Shown piece after piece: positions 18,528-29,129 of a stretch of DNA of 64,000 nucleotides (its first letter is position 1; each line of letters starts with the position of its first letter). A model generated the notes under the pieces. It did no database searches, had not been told where the DNA came from, and saw nothing but the letters and a program-made list of their open reading frames with translations. The translations under genes and the position numbers were made by a program. This DNA comes from Streptomyces diastaticus subsp. diastaticus (lineage in GTDB: Bacteria; Actinomycetota; Actinomycetes; Streptomycetales; Streptomycetaceae), in assembly GCF_011170125.1 (NCBI RefSeq), contig NZ_BLLN01000001.1, positions 310,001-374,000 of the forward strand, read 5' to 3'.

Positions 18528-20041
18528 CGGGCGTCACCGCCCAGCATCTCGGCGCACTTCTCCCCGACCATGAGGACTCCGATCATCGGGTTGACCGCCG
18601 GCATCGTCGGGAAGACGGAGGCGTCGGCGACGCGGATGTTGTGCAGGCCGCGGATCTTCAGCTCCGGGGTGACCACGGCGAGTTCGTCGTCCTCGGCGCC
18701 CATCCGGCAGGTCCCGGCGGGGTGGTAGACGGTGTGCGCGACCTTGCGGGCGTACTCGCTGAGCGCCTCGTCGTCGACGACCTGGGGGCCGGGGGCGACC
18801 TCGCGCTTGAGCCACCCGGCCAGCGGTTCGGTGCGGGCGATGCGCCGGGCGATCTTGATGCCGTCGACCAGGGTCTGGGCGTCGTAGTCGTCCTCGTCGG
18901 TGAAGTACCGGAAGTCGAGGGCCGGCTTGACCTCGGGGTCGGCACTGGTCAGGTAGAGGCGGCCGCGGCTGTGCGGCTTGGGGATGTTCGGGGTCATCGA
19001 CACGCCGTGCTCGGGGCGTTCGTAGCCCAGGCGCTCGGGGTTGTCGGTGAAGGGGATCTGGTAGAAGTGGAACATCAGGTCCGGGCCGCGTCCCTTGGGG
19101 TCGCGGCGGACGAAGAGCCCGGCGTCGCTGTCCATCGCCGAGTTCTCGGGTATGGGTCCGTCGGTCTCCCAGACGATGACCGACTCCGGGTGGTCGAGCA
19201 GGTTCTCCCCGACGCCCGGCAGGTCGTGGCGGACCTCGATGCCGAGCTTCTCCAGGTCGGCGCGGGGGCCGACACCCGAGTGCAGCAGCAGCCGCGGCGA
19301 GTCCACGGCACCGGCGCACAGCAGCACCTCGCGGCCGGCCTCGACCAGGATCTCCTCGCCGTCCTTGGTGCGCACGTGCACACCGGTGGCCCGGTCACCG
19401 TCGAAGGCGAGCCGGTACGCCCAGGTCTCCAGCATGATGTCGAGGTTGGGCCGGTCCAGGTACGGGTGGAGGTAGGCCACCGAGGCGGAGGAGCGCTTGT
19501 TGTCCTCCGGGTGGTAGGCCAGGTCGAAGAAGCCGACGCCCTCGCTGAACGGCTTCCTGTTGAACCCGTCGACGTGCGGCACGCCGAGCGCGCCCCGCGC
19601 GGCGTCGACGAAGTCCCGCGCGATGGCGTTCCGGTCCTTCTCGTCGACCGGCACGATGTTGTTCTTCAGCCGCGCGTAGTACGCCTCCATCTGCACGGCA
19701 CCCCAGCCCTCGGCGCCCGCCGTCTCCCACTCGTCCCAGTCGGAGGGGAGCGGCTTGAAGGCGATGAGGGTGTTGTGGGAGGAGCAGCCGCCGAGCACCC
19801 TGGCGCGGCTGTGCCGGATGTGGCTGTTGCCGCGTGGCTGCTCGGTGGTGGGGTAGTCGTAGTCGAGGTCGCCGCCGAGCAGTCCCATCCAGCGGCGCAG
19901 GGTGAGGACGTCCGGCCGGTCGACGTCCGAGGGGCCGCCCTCGATGATCGCGACGGTGGTGTCCGGGTTCTCGGTCAGCCGTGAGGCGATCACCGATCCC
20001 GCGGTGCCGCCGCCGATGACGACGTAGTCGTACGTGGGCAT
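18524..20041 (-). CDS. betA: GMC oxidoreductase, probable choline dehydrogenase
   Basis: This 505-aa FAD flavoenzyme has the N-terminal dinucleotide fold ([19 protein letters not shown], residues 5-23), the GMC signature 1 segment ([22 protein letters not shown]), and the active-site HPAGTCRMG near the C-terminus followed by [16 protein letters not shown]. This family includes choline, alcohol and glucose oxidases. The choline assignment rests on the linked betaine-aldehyde dehydrogenase and betaine transporter. It has an excellent AAGGAGGA site before the ATG at 20041. It overlaps the downstream ATPase gene by 4 bp. Confidence 0.83.
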   Translation of the reverse strand: MPTYDYVVIGGGTAGSVIASRLTENPDTTVAIIEGGPSDVDRPDVLTLRRWMGLLGGDLDYDYPTTEQPRGNSHIRHSRARVLGGCSSHNTLIAFKPLPSDWDEWETAGAEGWGAVQMEAYYARLKNNIVPVDEKDRNAIARDFVDAARGALGVPHVDGFNRKPFSEGVGFFDLAYHPEDNKRSSASVAYLHPYLDRPNLDIMLETWAYRLAFDGDRATGVHVRTKDGEEILVEAGREVLLCAGAVDSPRLLLHSGVGPRADLEKLGIEVRHDLPGVGENLLDHPESVIVWETDGPIPENSAMDSDAGLFVRRDPKGRGPDLMFHFYQIPFTDNPERLGYERPEHGVSMTPNIPKPHSRGRLYLTSADPEVKPALDFRYFTDEDDYDAQTLVDGIKIARRIARTEPLAGWLKREVAPGPQVVDDEALSEYARKVAHTVYHPAGTCRMGAEDDELAVVTPELKIRGLHNIRVADASVFPTMPAVNPMIGVLMVGEKCAEMLGGDAR

Positions 20042-20180
20042 GTTGCTCCTCCTTGACCTGCAAGGTGCTGCGCGTGGTGGGGCGTCGCCGCCTGGTGCGG
20101 AACGCCTGCGTGCTGCGGGACTTGCGGGGTGGCTCTGCGTGTGGGGGTGGGCGGGTGCCCGTGGGGGGTGGGGCGCCCGG

Positions 20181-20203
20181 CGGCCCGGACGGCGTCCGGG
20201 CCG
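20181..20203 (-). promoter_or_regulatory. Intra-operon hairpin between betB and betA
   Basis: CGGCCCGGAC and GTCCGGGCCG form a 10-bp perfect stem with a GGC loop, only 5 bp beyond the betB stop. The betA start is 139 bp further on. It could be an attenuator, a partial terminator or an mRNA-processing/stability element separating betB from the rest. Confidence 0.55.
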
Positions 20204-20207
20204 GGTG

Positions 20208-21710
20208 TCAGCCGGCGAACCAGCGCACCGGCCTGGGCGCGAGGTTCTGGTAGACGTGCTTGGTCTCGCGGTACTCGGCGAGTCCGGCGGGGCCCAGTTC
20301 GCGGCCGGTGCCGGACTTGCCGAAGCCGCCCCATTCGGCCTGCGGCAGGTAGGGGTGGAAGTCGTTGATCCAGACGGTGCCGTGGCGCAGCCGGGCGGCG
20401 ACGCGGCGGGCACGGCCGGCGTCGGTGGTCCAGACGGCTCCGGCCAGGCCGTACTCGGTGTCGTTGGCGAGTGCGACGGCCTCGTCCTCGGTGGTGAAGG
20501 TCTCCACGGTGAGGACCGGTCCGAAGACCTCCTCGCGGACCACCCGCATCTCGCGGTGGCAGCCGTCGAGGACGGTCGGCTCGTAGAAGTAGCCGGTGGC
20601 CGGGCGGACCTCGCTGGGCTCGGGCTGCTTGCCTCCGGTGCGCAGCACGGCGCCCTCCTGGAGCGCGGAGGCCACGTACTCCTGGGTCTTCTCCAGCTGG
20701 GCCTGGGAGACGAGGGGGCCGCACTCGACGCCCTCCTCGGTGCCCCGGCCAAGGCGGATCCGCCGGGCGCGGCGGGTCAGTTCGTCGACGAAGCGTGTCC
20801 GCACCGACTCCTCGACGATCAGCCGCGACCCGGCCGAGCAGACCTGGCCGCTGTGGATGAAGGCGGCGTTCAGGGCCTGGTCGACCGCCGTGTCGAAGCC
20901 GTCCTCGGTGGCGCAGGCGTCGGCGAAGACCACGTTCGGGTTCTTGCCGCCCAGTTCCAGCGCGACCTTCTTGACGGAGGCGGCGGCGGCCTGGGCCACC
21001 TTGGTGCCGCTGACCAGGCCGCCGGTGAAGGAGACCAGGTCCACGTCGTCGTGGGTGCCGAAGCGGGCGCCGACGGTGTGGCCCGGGCCGGTCACCAGGT
21101 TGGCGACGCCCGCGGGCAGGCCCGCCTCGGCGAGCAGCCGGATCAGGGCGACGGTGCTCAGCGGGGTGATCTCACTGGGCTTGAGGACGAAGGTGTTGCC
21201 CGCGGCGAGCGCCGGGGCCACCTTCCAACTTGCTTGGAGCAGCGGGTAGTTCCACGGGGTGATGAGACCGCAGACGCCGACCGGCTCGTGCACGACGACG
21301 CTGTGCACCTCGTCGGTCCCCGCGTCGACCACACGGCCCGCCCCCTCACCGACGACCAGGTCGGCGAAGTAGCGGAAGGCGTCGGCGACGCAGTCGACGT
21401 CGACCCGGCCCTCTTCCAGGGTCTTACCCGCGTCCCGGCTCTCCAGCAGGCCGATCTCCTCGCGGTCGCGGACCAGCAGGTCGGCGACACGGCGCAGCAG
21501 GGCGGCCCGCTCGGCGACCGGGGTGCGCGGCCAGGGGCCCTCGTCGAAGGCGCGGCGGGCGGCCGCGACGGCGGCGTCCGCGTCCTCGGTGCCGCCCTCG
21601 GCGACCACCGCGAACGGTGTGGCGTCCGACGGGTCGATGATCTCCCGGACGGCCCCCGACGCGGCCGCCCGCCACGTCCCGTCCACGTAAATGGTCTGTT
21701 CTGCCGACAC
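20208..21710 (-). CDS. betB: Aldehyde dehydrogenase, probable betaine-aldehyde dehydrogenase
   Basis: This 500-aa NAD(P)-dependent aldehyde dehydrogenase is of normal length. The catalytic Cys lies in [11 protein letters not shown] and the general-base Glu in [16 protein letters not shown]; the NAD-binding [32 protein letters not shown] region precedes them. It ends with [19 protein letters not shown], typical of betaine-aldehyde dehydrogenases. It would convert betaine aldehyde from BetA into glycine betaine. The start is GTG at 21710 with a GAAAGG site. It is the first gene of the operon bet-transport, with a 166-bp gap containing a hairpin before betA. Confidence 0.86.
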   Translation of the reverse strand: MSAEQTIYVDGTWRAAASGAVREIIDPSDATPFAVVAEGGTEDADAAVAAARRAFDEGPWPRTPVAERAALLRRVADLLVRDREEIGLLESRDAGKTLEEGRVDVDCVADAFRYFADLVVGEGAGRVVDAGTDEVHSVVVHEPVGVCGLITPWNYPLLQASWKVAPALAAGNTFVLKPSEITPLSTVALIRLLAEAGLPAGVANLVTGPGHTVGARFGTHDDVDLVSFTGGLVSGTKVAQAAAASVKKVALELGGKNPNVVFADACATEDGFDTAVDQALNAAFIHSGQVCSAGSRLIVEESVRTRFVDELTRRARRIRLGRGTEEGVECGPLVSQAQLEKTQEYVASALQEGAVLRTGGKQPEPSEVRPATGYFYEPTVLDGCHREMRVVREEVFGPVLTVETFTTEDEAVALANDTEYGLAGAVWTTDAGRARRVAARLRHGTVWINDFHPYLPQAEWGGFGKSGTGRELGPAGLAEYRETKHVYQNLAPRPVRWFAG

Positions 21711-22264
21711 GTCGTGTTTGCCTTTCGATCCAAGGGGTGCGCCGCCGTCCACCTGCACGGCAGCGCGATGCACCTGCCCATGGGCCTGCCATCCATGCCG
21801 GTTCGCGGGGCATCGTGGGGTGACTCACCGACGCCGCACGGCATACGGCGCCTTAACCGGGCAAACGGGGCCTTACTGCTGGTCATGGGGTGGCGGCGGT
21901 CCGTGGCGGTCGGGCGCTTGGGCCCGCGTCGTCGGAGTCGGGCCAAGGGCGGCCGGCCCGTCTTCGGCCTGGGGTCGGGCGACGGCCTCCGGCCGGTCGG
22001 CCGGCGCCGGCGCTGACGGCCTCAAGCGGCGGCCGGGCTGTCGCGGGCCCCGGGCCGGTCGGTCCGCCGGCCACTAAGGACCGCGCACACCGGCGGGGCC
22101 GGGGGTCGCGGGGCGCGCCGGGATTCCGGCCCGCGCCGTCCGCCCGTGGCGGCGTTCGAGACCCTCGGTGACCGGCGGCCGGGCGGCGCTGGGGCCGAGC
22201 GGGGCTCCCCTCCGGTCCCGCCCGGCTGCGGGGCGTGTACCCCGGGAGGTGGCTCGTCCGTGGG
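21711..22264. other. Leader/promoter region upstream of betB
   Basis: This 554-bp spacer is bounded by betB and the 3' end of the 105-aa minus-strand gene. The 5' leader of the bet operon must arise here. The AT-richer CCTTAACCGGG and CCTTACTGC around 21852-21878 are the only promoter-like patches. I see no regulator gene (no betI-like TetR) and no convincing ORF. Confidence 0.4.
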
Positions 22265-22582
22265 TTACGGGGTTTTCCGGGGGCGGAGGAGGGCCACGGC
22301 CTCGACGAGGGAGAGAGCGGGTTCGGCCTTGCGCAGGGCCCGTACGGCGGCTACGGAGTCGCGGTCGCCGGTGAAGCCGACGGCGGCCAGGCGCTGGGCG
22401 AGCCAGCGCGCGCGCAGGTCGTGCTCGCTGAGGCGGGCGCCACGGGCCACGGCGAGCGCGCGTTCCAGGCCGGGGCGCTCCGCCTCGTCGGCGTCGGCGA
22501 AGGCTCGCTCCAGGGCGGCGACGACCTCGTCGGAGTCCTGGACGAATCGCGGCCCGGTCTGGTTCCTAGGTGTTCCCCACAT
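22265..22582 (-). CDS. Hypothetical protein, 105 aa
   Basis: I do not recognise this small alpha-helical protein. It starts MWGTPRNQTGPRFVQDSDEVVAALERAF and continues with regular Ala/Glu/Leu/Arg heptads (ERPGLERALAVARGARLSEHDLRARWLAQRLAAVGF, written here only to show the pattern in parts), ending in a basic LLRPRKTP. The ATG at 22582 has an AGGTAGGTG site; a GTG three codons upstream is possible. It has no membrane segment. It is isolated between the bet operon and a secreted protein gene. Confidence 0.55.
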   Translation of the reverse strand: MWGTPRNQTGPRFVQDSDEVVAALERAFADADEAERPGLERALAVARGARLSEHDLRARWLAQRLAAVGFTGDRDSVAAVRALRKAEPALSLVEAVALLRPRKTP

Positions 22583-22937
22583 GGTGGTCACCTACCTGAG
22601 GCGGCCGGATCTACACCTCAGTTGAGCAAGACCTGAGACTGTCGTCGGCGTCTCGAGGGGACCGGCCGGGGTACCTCCGGCTGTGCCCGCTGCTGTTCCG
22701 CCCGGCCTCGGTCATCACGTGCTGCCGGTGAGCGGCGGTGCCGGCGCCCGCAGGGCCCGGCCGCGAGCCGGCCGCGCGCCGGGCGTGGACCGCTCCGCCG
22801 CACCTGTGGCACGGCCGGCTCCGGCGCCACGAGGCCGCCGTGGCCGCCGGGGGACGGGTGCCGGCCGCCGCCGATCTGCGCCCCCGCTCCCCCGCTCGTA
22901 CGCTGGGAGGAGCCGCACCACCGGCGGAGGTGACCCC
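22583..22937. other. Divergent intergenic region
   Basis: This 355-bp spacer is upstream of both the 105-aa protein (minus) and the secreted 262-aa protein (plus). A TACGCT hexamer near 22898 is a weak plus-strand -10 candidate. No ORF or clear repeat is seen. Confidence 0.35.
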
Positions 22938-23726
22938 ATGCCCCATCCCATCCGGGCGGCGGCCGCAGCGGCGGCGTCCACCCTGCTCGCGGCGGCCGTG
23001 GCGCTGGCGGCGCCCGGCGCGGCGTCCGCCGCCGAGGACGGCCTGAACGGGCTGAGCGCCGAGGAGATCGCCGAGCGTGCCCGTACCGCGTTGCGTGGTG
23101 CGGCCTCGCTCCACGTCACGCTGGACCAGGAGCAGTTCGACGGCGGCACGAGCGCCCTGGAGGACCCGGCCGCCGCCGACCTCGCCATGGACGAGGAGGG
23201 CCGGTGCGCGGGCACCGTGACCCTGACCCGCGGGCGGGGCGCCGTCGAGCTGGTCAAACGCGGCGAGGAGGTGTGGGTGAGGCCCGACCGCGCCTTCTGG
23301 GAGGCACAGCTCCCCGGCGGGCAGGGACGCGCCGCCGCCGACACCCTGCACGGCCGCTACGTCCACGGCACCACGCGGGACGGCGTCCTCGCCGCCGTCA
23401 CCGAGGCCTGCGACCTGGACTCCCTCAAGGAGGACCTGATCGGCGAGGCCACCCCCGACGAGGGCGCCCGCATGGCCAAGGGCGCCGCGACCACGGCCGC
23501 GGCCACCCCGGTGGTCCCGCTGCTGCGCCAGGAGGGCGGCGAACGCGTCACCCTCTACGTGGCCTCCGAGGGCCCGACGCACCTGGTCCAGGCGACCCGC
23601 ACCTCGGACGCCAAGGAGGAGACGGTCACCGTGACCGGTTACGGCGCTCCGGTGCGCGCCGAGGCCCCGGACGAGCAGGACACGCTGGACCTGACGACCT
23701 TGCGCGACCGTCTCGGTCCGCTCTGA
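22938..23726 (+). CDS. Secreted protein, LppX/LprG-like size and pattern
   Basis: This 262-aa protein has a signal peptide (core AAAAAASTLLAAAVALAAPGAASA, cleavage near residue 33) without a lipobox cysteine. The mature part has AEEIAERARTALRGAASLHVTLDQEQ followed by beta-strand-rich sequence with YVHGTTRDGVLAAVTEACDLD and a C-terminal VTVTGYGAPVRAEAPDE. This order, helix then a curved sheet with GYG and an Asp/Glu-rich end, resembles the LppX/LprAFG fold that binds lipid, but I cannot align it. The start has GGAGGTGA 7 bp upstream. It is monocistronic and ends in a terminator. Confidence 0.68.
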   Translation: MPHPIRAAAAAAASTLLAAAVALAAPGAASAAEDGLNGLSAEEIAERARTALRGAASLHVTLDQEQFDGGTSALEDPAAADLAMDEEGRCAGTVTLTRGRGAVELVKRGEEVWVRPDRAFWEAQLPGGQGRAAADTLHGRYVHGTTRDGVLAAVTEACDLDSLKEDLIGEATPDEGARMAKGAATTAAATPVVPLLRQEGGERVTLYVASEGPTHLVQATRTSDAKEETVTVTGYGAPVRAEAPDEQDTLDLTTLRDRLGPL

Positions 23727-23766
23727 GACTGGCCGGAGCCAGGGCCCGCGTACCCGTCGTCCACGC

Positions 23767-23813
23767 GAAGCAGCCCCCGCCCACCCGGGTCACGGGCGGT
23801 CGAGGGCTGCTTC
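23767..23813. terminator. Terminator between convergent secreted-protein gene and mdh
   Basis: GAAGCAGCCC (23767-23776) and GGGCTGCTTC (23804-23813) make a 10-bp perfect stem, with further GC pairing inside the loop. Confidence 0.72.
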
Positions 23814-23892
23814 TGGGTCACCGTGACCGCGTGGTCGGTGCGCTCGCGCGGTCACGGGAGACTGCGGCCGGCCGGCCGCCGGGCGGGGTGGC

Positions 23893-25321
<1,429 letters not shown>

Positions 25322-26395
25322 TCACGGAGTCGGGGCCGTGCACCCCGTGGTTCCGGTGACCAGGGTGGCGCAGGCCTTCGCGTCGGCCGGGTCCTCGACG
25401 GCGAGCATCGCGGTGTAGGCGTCGAAGGTGGTGGCGACCTTGGCGCTCTCCTGGGCCTCGGTGCCGACGTCGACGGCTATCTCGTCGCCCTCCGCGGCCT
25501 GGGTGATGCGGGCCCAGGCGGCCTCGCAGGTCTTGCTGTAGCGGATCTCGACCACCGTGGTGCCGACGGTGGCCGTGGCACTGGTGACCGCCTGCTCGCC
25601 CGCGCAGCCCATCTCCTCCGGGTCCTCCCCGGTGCAGTCGGCCCCCGCGCACTTGACGCCCGCGGGAAGCGCCTTGGCCGTCTTGGAGGGCTTGGCGGTC
25701 GGTTGCGGGGCGGGCTCGCCGGCGGGGCGCAGGAGGAAGAAGCCGCCCGCGACCAGGGCGAGCGCGGCGACGGCGCCGGTGAGGATCAGCGGCAGGCGTG
25801 TGCCCTTGCCCTTGCCGCCCGAGGTGCCGCCCGAGGTGCCTCCCGAAGTGCCGCCGGACGTGCCGCCGGGCGGGGGCCCGGGCGGGACCGGGACGCCGGG
25901 CGGGCCCGGCCGGCGGGGCACGGAGGGTGTCGGCGGGGCCTCGCGGACACCCGCCGCCGCACCACCGCGGAAGCCGCGGCCGTCCGCGCCGTCCGCCTTG
26001 GCCCGCGACCCGGTCTTGGGGGCCCGGTGTCCGAGGTCGATGCCCTGCGGCGGCGTGAAGTCGCCCAGGGCGGCTCGGGCCTGGGTGATGCGGATGGCCT
26101 CCATGGTCATGTCGTGGCGCATCTCGGAGCGGCTCCAGGCGCGTTCCGCCAGCTCCCACATGGTGGTGAGGTGCACCGGGTTGGTGCCGGTCGCCTCGGC
26201 CAGGGCGATGATCGCCCGTTTGGGCGCGAGCAGCCGCCCGTTGAGATAACGCTCCCAGGACGTCTTGCTGTAACCGGTGCGGTCCGAGACCGCCGCGATG
26301 CTCAGCCCGCTGCGGTCGACCAGCCGGCGCAGCTGCCCCGCGAACTCACGGACCTGCGGATCGAGTTCCTCCGGCAGTGGTTTCCATCGAGCCAT
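25322..26395 (-). CDS. Membrane-anchored XRE-type HTH protein with DUF2690-like extracytoplasmic domain
   Basis: This 357-aa protein starts with a helix-turn-helix (residues 15-62; LSIAAVSDRTGYSKTSWERYLNG is the recognition region). A Pro/Gly-rich linker follows, with four GGTS repeats (near 180-195), then one membrane helix (RLPLILTGAVAALALVAGGFFLL, about 203-225). The C-terminal domain is extracytoplasmic, with the motif CAGADCTGEDPEEMGC and VVEIRYSKTCEAAWARI, matching DUF2690. The topology puts DNA binding inside and a Cys-rich sensor outside. The ligand and targets are unknown. It is a paralogue of the two genes at 26890-28550. Confidence 0.83.
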   Translation of the reverse strand: MARWKPLPEELDPQVREFAGQLRRLVDRSGLSIAAVSDRTGYSKTSWERYLNGRLLAPKRAIIALAEATGTNPVHLTTMWELAERAWSRSEMRHDMTMEAIRITQARAALGDFTPPQGIDLGHRAPKTGSRAKADGADGRGFRGGAAAGVREAPPTPSVPRRPGPPGVPVPPGPPPGGTSGGTSGGTSGGTSGGKGKGTRLPLILTGAVAALALVAGGFFLLRPAGEPAPQPTAKPSKTAKALPAGVKCAGADCTGEDPEEMGCAGEQAVTSATATVGTTVVEIRYSKTCEAAWARITQAAEGDEIAVDVGTEAQESAKVATTFDAYTAMLAVEDPADAKACATLVTGTTGCTAPTP

Positions 26396-26889
26396 GACGT
26401 GCCCCCCATTCCCCCCGTACCTGCCCTGCTGCTGCTCCCCGTGCTGCGCGCGGCCTCCCCCGGTGCCGCCCGCTCCACCCTATTTCCCCACGCCCCCGGC
26501 GGACCGGGTCCCTCCGGAAGCCGCGGCCGCCGGTCGTGCGGCCGCGGGGCGACCTACCCCGAGGATGCGTCCGGCAAGGATGCCAGTTCCCGGTCACGGG
26601 GCGCACGGGTGCACGGATGCATCCGCCGCGCACACCGCACGCCCCGGCGAGGCGTGCCCGCGCGGGACGGGCCCAGTCTCCCACCGGTGGGCCGCCTCTC
26701 GGGACGGACGCCGTTACGCGTTGGGAACACCGCCCCGGAACGGTCACTTCCGTGTGACAGCACCCGCGCTGACCTTGAGGTGCTCATGGCGTTCGCCCAC
26801 TCTGTACCCGGGCGCCCGCCCTCCGACGGGGGAGAGGACGGGCGCCTTCCCCTCCTCCGCCCGGCCGGCGGCCTTCGGCCCCGCGCGGA
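26396..26889. other. Spacer between HTH-membrane genes
   Basis: This 494-bp spacer separates the 25322 and 26890 minus-strand genes. It contains the terminator at 26811-26846 and presumably the promoter of the downstream gene. No gene is supported. Confidence 0.45.
26811..26846 (-). terminator. Terminator of the HTH-membrane protein pair
   Basis: Arms 26811-26823 and 26834-26846 form a 13-bp stem with one G-U pair, 43 bp beyond the stop of the 26890 gene. Confidence 0.7.
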
Positions 26890-27741
26890 TCAGCGCACGT
26901 AGGCGCACTCCTCGCCGCCGTGCACCGGCAGCAGACAGGCCCGCGCACCGGCCGGCGCGCCCTGCTCGGGCAGAGCGGTCATGAGTGTGGCCAGGTACCC
27001 CGCGGCCGCCGCCTCGTCCACCGGCCCCGCCGTCCGCGCGGGCGCCCCGGGCAGCCGCAGCACGAACCGGTCCCCCGCCCGCAGCCCGCTGGCCCGCGCC
27101 CACAGGGCCCGGCAGTGCCGCCCGTACCGCACCTGGACGCGCCGCCCCTCCGGGGTGCGGTGCTCGGCGAGGGTCTCCACCGCGTCGGCCCGGTCGCAGC
27201 CCATCACGCCGGGTGCCCGCCCCTCGCACTCCGGCCCGGTGCAGCCGTGCACGAGCGGCGCCCGCTCCCACGGGCCCACCCCGGGCTCGGACGCGGCGGC
27301 GTGCGGGGCGCGTTCGGCGAGCACTCTGACCCCGGCACCCGCTCCGACGGCGACCGCCAGCACCGCACCCGCCACGAGCAGCGGCCACACCCGGCGCCGG
27401 CGGGGCCCCGGCCCGGCCACCGGCCCGGCCACCGCACCGGCCGTCGGCCCGGAAGGCTCCGGCGGCCCGGCGGCCGTGCACGCCCCGCGCCCGCTCCACT
27501 CGGCGTCGGCCAGTTCCCACAGCGCCAGCACCCGCGCGGGCGGCTCACCGGCCACCTGGCAGAGCGCCACCACGGCGGCCCGCGGCACGGGCTGGGCGCC
27601 CGAGAGGTACCGGCCCCAGGACGACTTGCTGTACGCGGTGGCGGCGGCGAGCCCGGCCAGGCTGCGGCCGGACCGCTCACGCAGGGACCGCAGTTCGTCC
27701 AGGACGCGGCGGCACTCCGCGGGCATCACGTCACCGGTCAT
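26890..27741 (-). CDS. Membrane-anchored HTH protein with DUF2690-like domain
   Basis: This 283-aa paralogue of the preceding family member has an HTH at residues 15-60 (RSLAGLAAATAYSKSSWGRYLSG). A single membrane helix follows (WPLLVAGAVLAVAVGAGAGVRVL, about 115-137), then an extracytoplasmic domain with CTGPECEGRAPGVMGC and VQVRYGRHCRALWARA (DUF2690-like). Its start overlaps the stop of the upstream gene by 4 bp (ATGA), so both are translated from one message. The target genes are unknown. Confidence 0.8.
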   Translation of the reverse strand: MTGDVMPAECRRVLDELRSLRERSGRSLAGLAAATAYSKSSWGRYLSGAQPVPRAAVVALCQVAGEPPARVLALWELADAEWSGRGACTAAGPPEPSGPTAGAVAGPVAGPGPRRRRVWPLLVAGAVLAVAVGAGAGVRVLAERAPHAAASEPGVGPWERAPLVHGCTGPECEGRAPGVMGCDRADAVETLAEHRTPEGRRVQVRYGRHCRALWARASGLRAGDRFVLRLPGAPARTAGPVDEAAAAGYLATLMTALPEQGAPAGARACLLPVHGGEECAYVR

Positions 27742-28550
27742 CGGCGCAGCTCACCCCAGGTGTCCGGGCCCACGACGCCGTCCACCGGGATACGCCGGTC
27801 GGCCTGGAGGCGCCGGACCGCCGCCTGGACGGCCGGCCTGTACAGGCCGTCGGAACTGCCGGGGTCGAACCCGTGGTGGCGCAACAGGCACTGCGCCTCG
27901 ACGACGTGCCAGCCGGCGCTGTTGATGTCGAGGTAGGCGGCGCGTTCCCGGCTGTGGCCCGCGTGCAGCAGGCCGCCGGCGCGGCGCACCTCGCAGGGGT
28001 GCTCCGTACCGCGCCGCCAGCGCGCCCCGTCCGGCCGCACCAGGTCGGGGCCCTCCACGCCTCCGGGCCCGGCCGCGACCCGCGTCCCCGGGCCGGAGAC
28101 CAGCCCGGTGGTCAGCCCCGCCGCGAAGCCCAGCGCCAGCGCCCCCACGAGGAGCGCGGCGGCCACCACCGTGCGCCGCCGCCCGCCCGGCAGTCCCGGC
28201 GGCTCGGGGTGCTCCCCCGCCGAGGAGCGGCCGGCGGGGCCGGAGTCGGCGCCCGGCTGGGCGGTACCGGTGCTGTGCCCGTCGGCGGCCCGGTGCTCGG
28301 TCGCCACCTCGTGCAGGGCGAGCAGCCGCGTCGGGTCGACCCCGCAAACCTCCGCGAGCCCGATGACGGCGGCGCGCGGGACGGGGGCGCGCCCGCCGAG
28401 GTACCGGTCCCACGACGACCGGCTGTACCCGGTACGCGCGCCCAGCGCGGCCAGGCTGAGTCCGCTGTGGTCCTTCAGCCTCCGCAGTTGTACGACGAGC
28501 TGCCGCTCACGCCGGTCGAGCCCAGCGGGCAGTTCCGCCCAACGTGCCAT
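27738..28550 (-). CDS. Membrane-anchored HTH protein with peptidoglycan-binding domain
   Basis: This 270-aa protein has the same start (MARW-LP--LD) and HTH (residues 17-60; LSLAALGARTGYSRSSWDRYLGG) as the 25322 protein. It has one membrane helix (about 148-172) and a different outer domain: a PG_binding_1 module at 215-268 (EAQCLLRHHGFDPGSSDGLYRPAVQAAVRRLQ pattern, ending VDGVVGPDTWGEL). It could therefore sense peptidoglycan directly while binding DNA inside. It is first in a two-gene operon. The ATG at 28550 was chosen over an extended frame because the N-terminus then aligns with its paralogue. Confidence 0.83.
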   Translation of the reverse strand: MARWAELPAGLDRRERQLVVQLRRLKDHSGLSLAALGARTGYSRSSWDRYLGGRAPVPRAAVIGLAEVCGVDPTRLLALHEVATEHRAADGHSTGTAQPGADSGPAGRSSAGEHPEPPGLPGGRRRTVVAAALLVGALALGFAAGLTTGLVSGPGTRVAAGPGGVEGPDLVRPDGARWRRGTEHPCEVRRAGGLLHAGHSRERAAYLDINSAGWHVVEAQCLLRHHGFDPGSSDGLYRPAVQAAVRRLQADRRIPVDGVVGPDTWGELRR

Positions 28551-29011
28551 GTGTGCCGCCCCTGTCACCCGCTCCGCCCGCCGACGCCCCTCACCGGCGG
28601 TCGCCTTCCGGGCGAAGCATTGCGGAGAAACTCCGCGAGAGTGCGGCATACCGGACGGAATCACCCGATCCGGAGAGCCTGGGGTGCAAGGGATGTACGG
28701 GACGGGCGGGGCACGCGTCGCCTGCGGCGCGTGTACGGCGCGCGTCCGGCGCGGACGGGGGCCCTGCGCTCCCCCGGTGGATGGCCGGCCTCAAGCGCCG
28801 GCCGGGGTCGTCCGTCCGTCCGCCCCGGCTCTCCCCGGCGCGCCCGCACCGGTACGCGGGGGGCGTCTCAGACGCGGGCCGGGCTTGATGGAACCGCCCG
28901 GCAGGCGGGGCCCAGCCCGCCCACGTGCGAGGCGGCACCGAGCCGGCGCGGCGTCCGACGAGCCCGGCGGCGTCCGACCCGACCCGGCCCGGCCGGCATC
29001 CGCGGCCTAGT
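28551..29011. other. Spacer upstream of HTH operon up to the IS481 insertion
   Basis: This 461-bp spacer has no supported gene. Before the IS landed, it was contiguous with the 3' end of the DUF3017 gene. The last six bases (29006-29011, CCTAGT) are the left target duplication. Confidence 0.45.
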
Positions 29012-29073
29012 TGTTCTGTCCGGGGAGGTTGTGAACGGTGAGACAGGTCTCGGCCGAGGGATCTTGAACGGGT

Positions 29074-29129
29074 GAGGGCCTTCCGGTTCGGTGTGGATTG
29101 CGACGTCTACACCAACCAGAAAGGCCCTC
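29074..29129 (+). promoter_or_regulatory. Stem-loop sequestering the transposase start region
   Basis: GAGGGCCTT (29074-29082) pairs with AAGGCCCTC (29121-29129). Inner helices GGTT/AACC (29085-29088 with 29114-29117) and GGTGT/ACACC (29090-29094 with 29109-29113) extend it. The right arm includes the AAAGG ribosome site and ends at the base before the GTG start, so a long read-through message would hide the start. Confidence 0.6.

Noticed and set aside
21711..21946. N-terminal extension or small leader ORF before betB
   Set aside because: The frame continues upstream of the betB GTG but has no family similarity; the GTG with GAAAGG is the better start.
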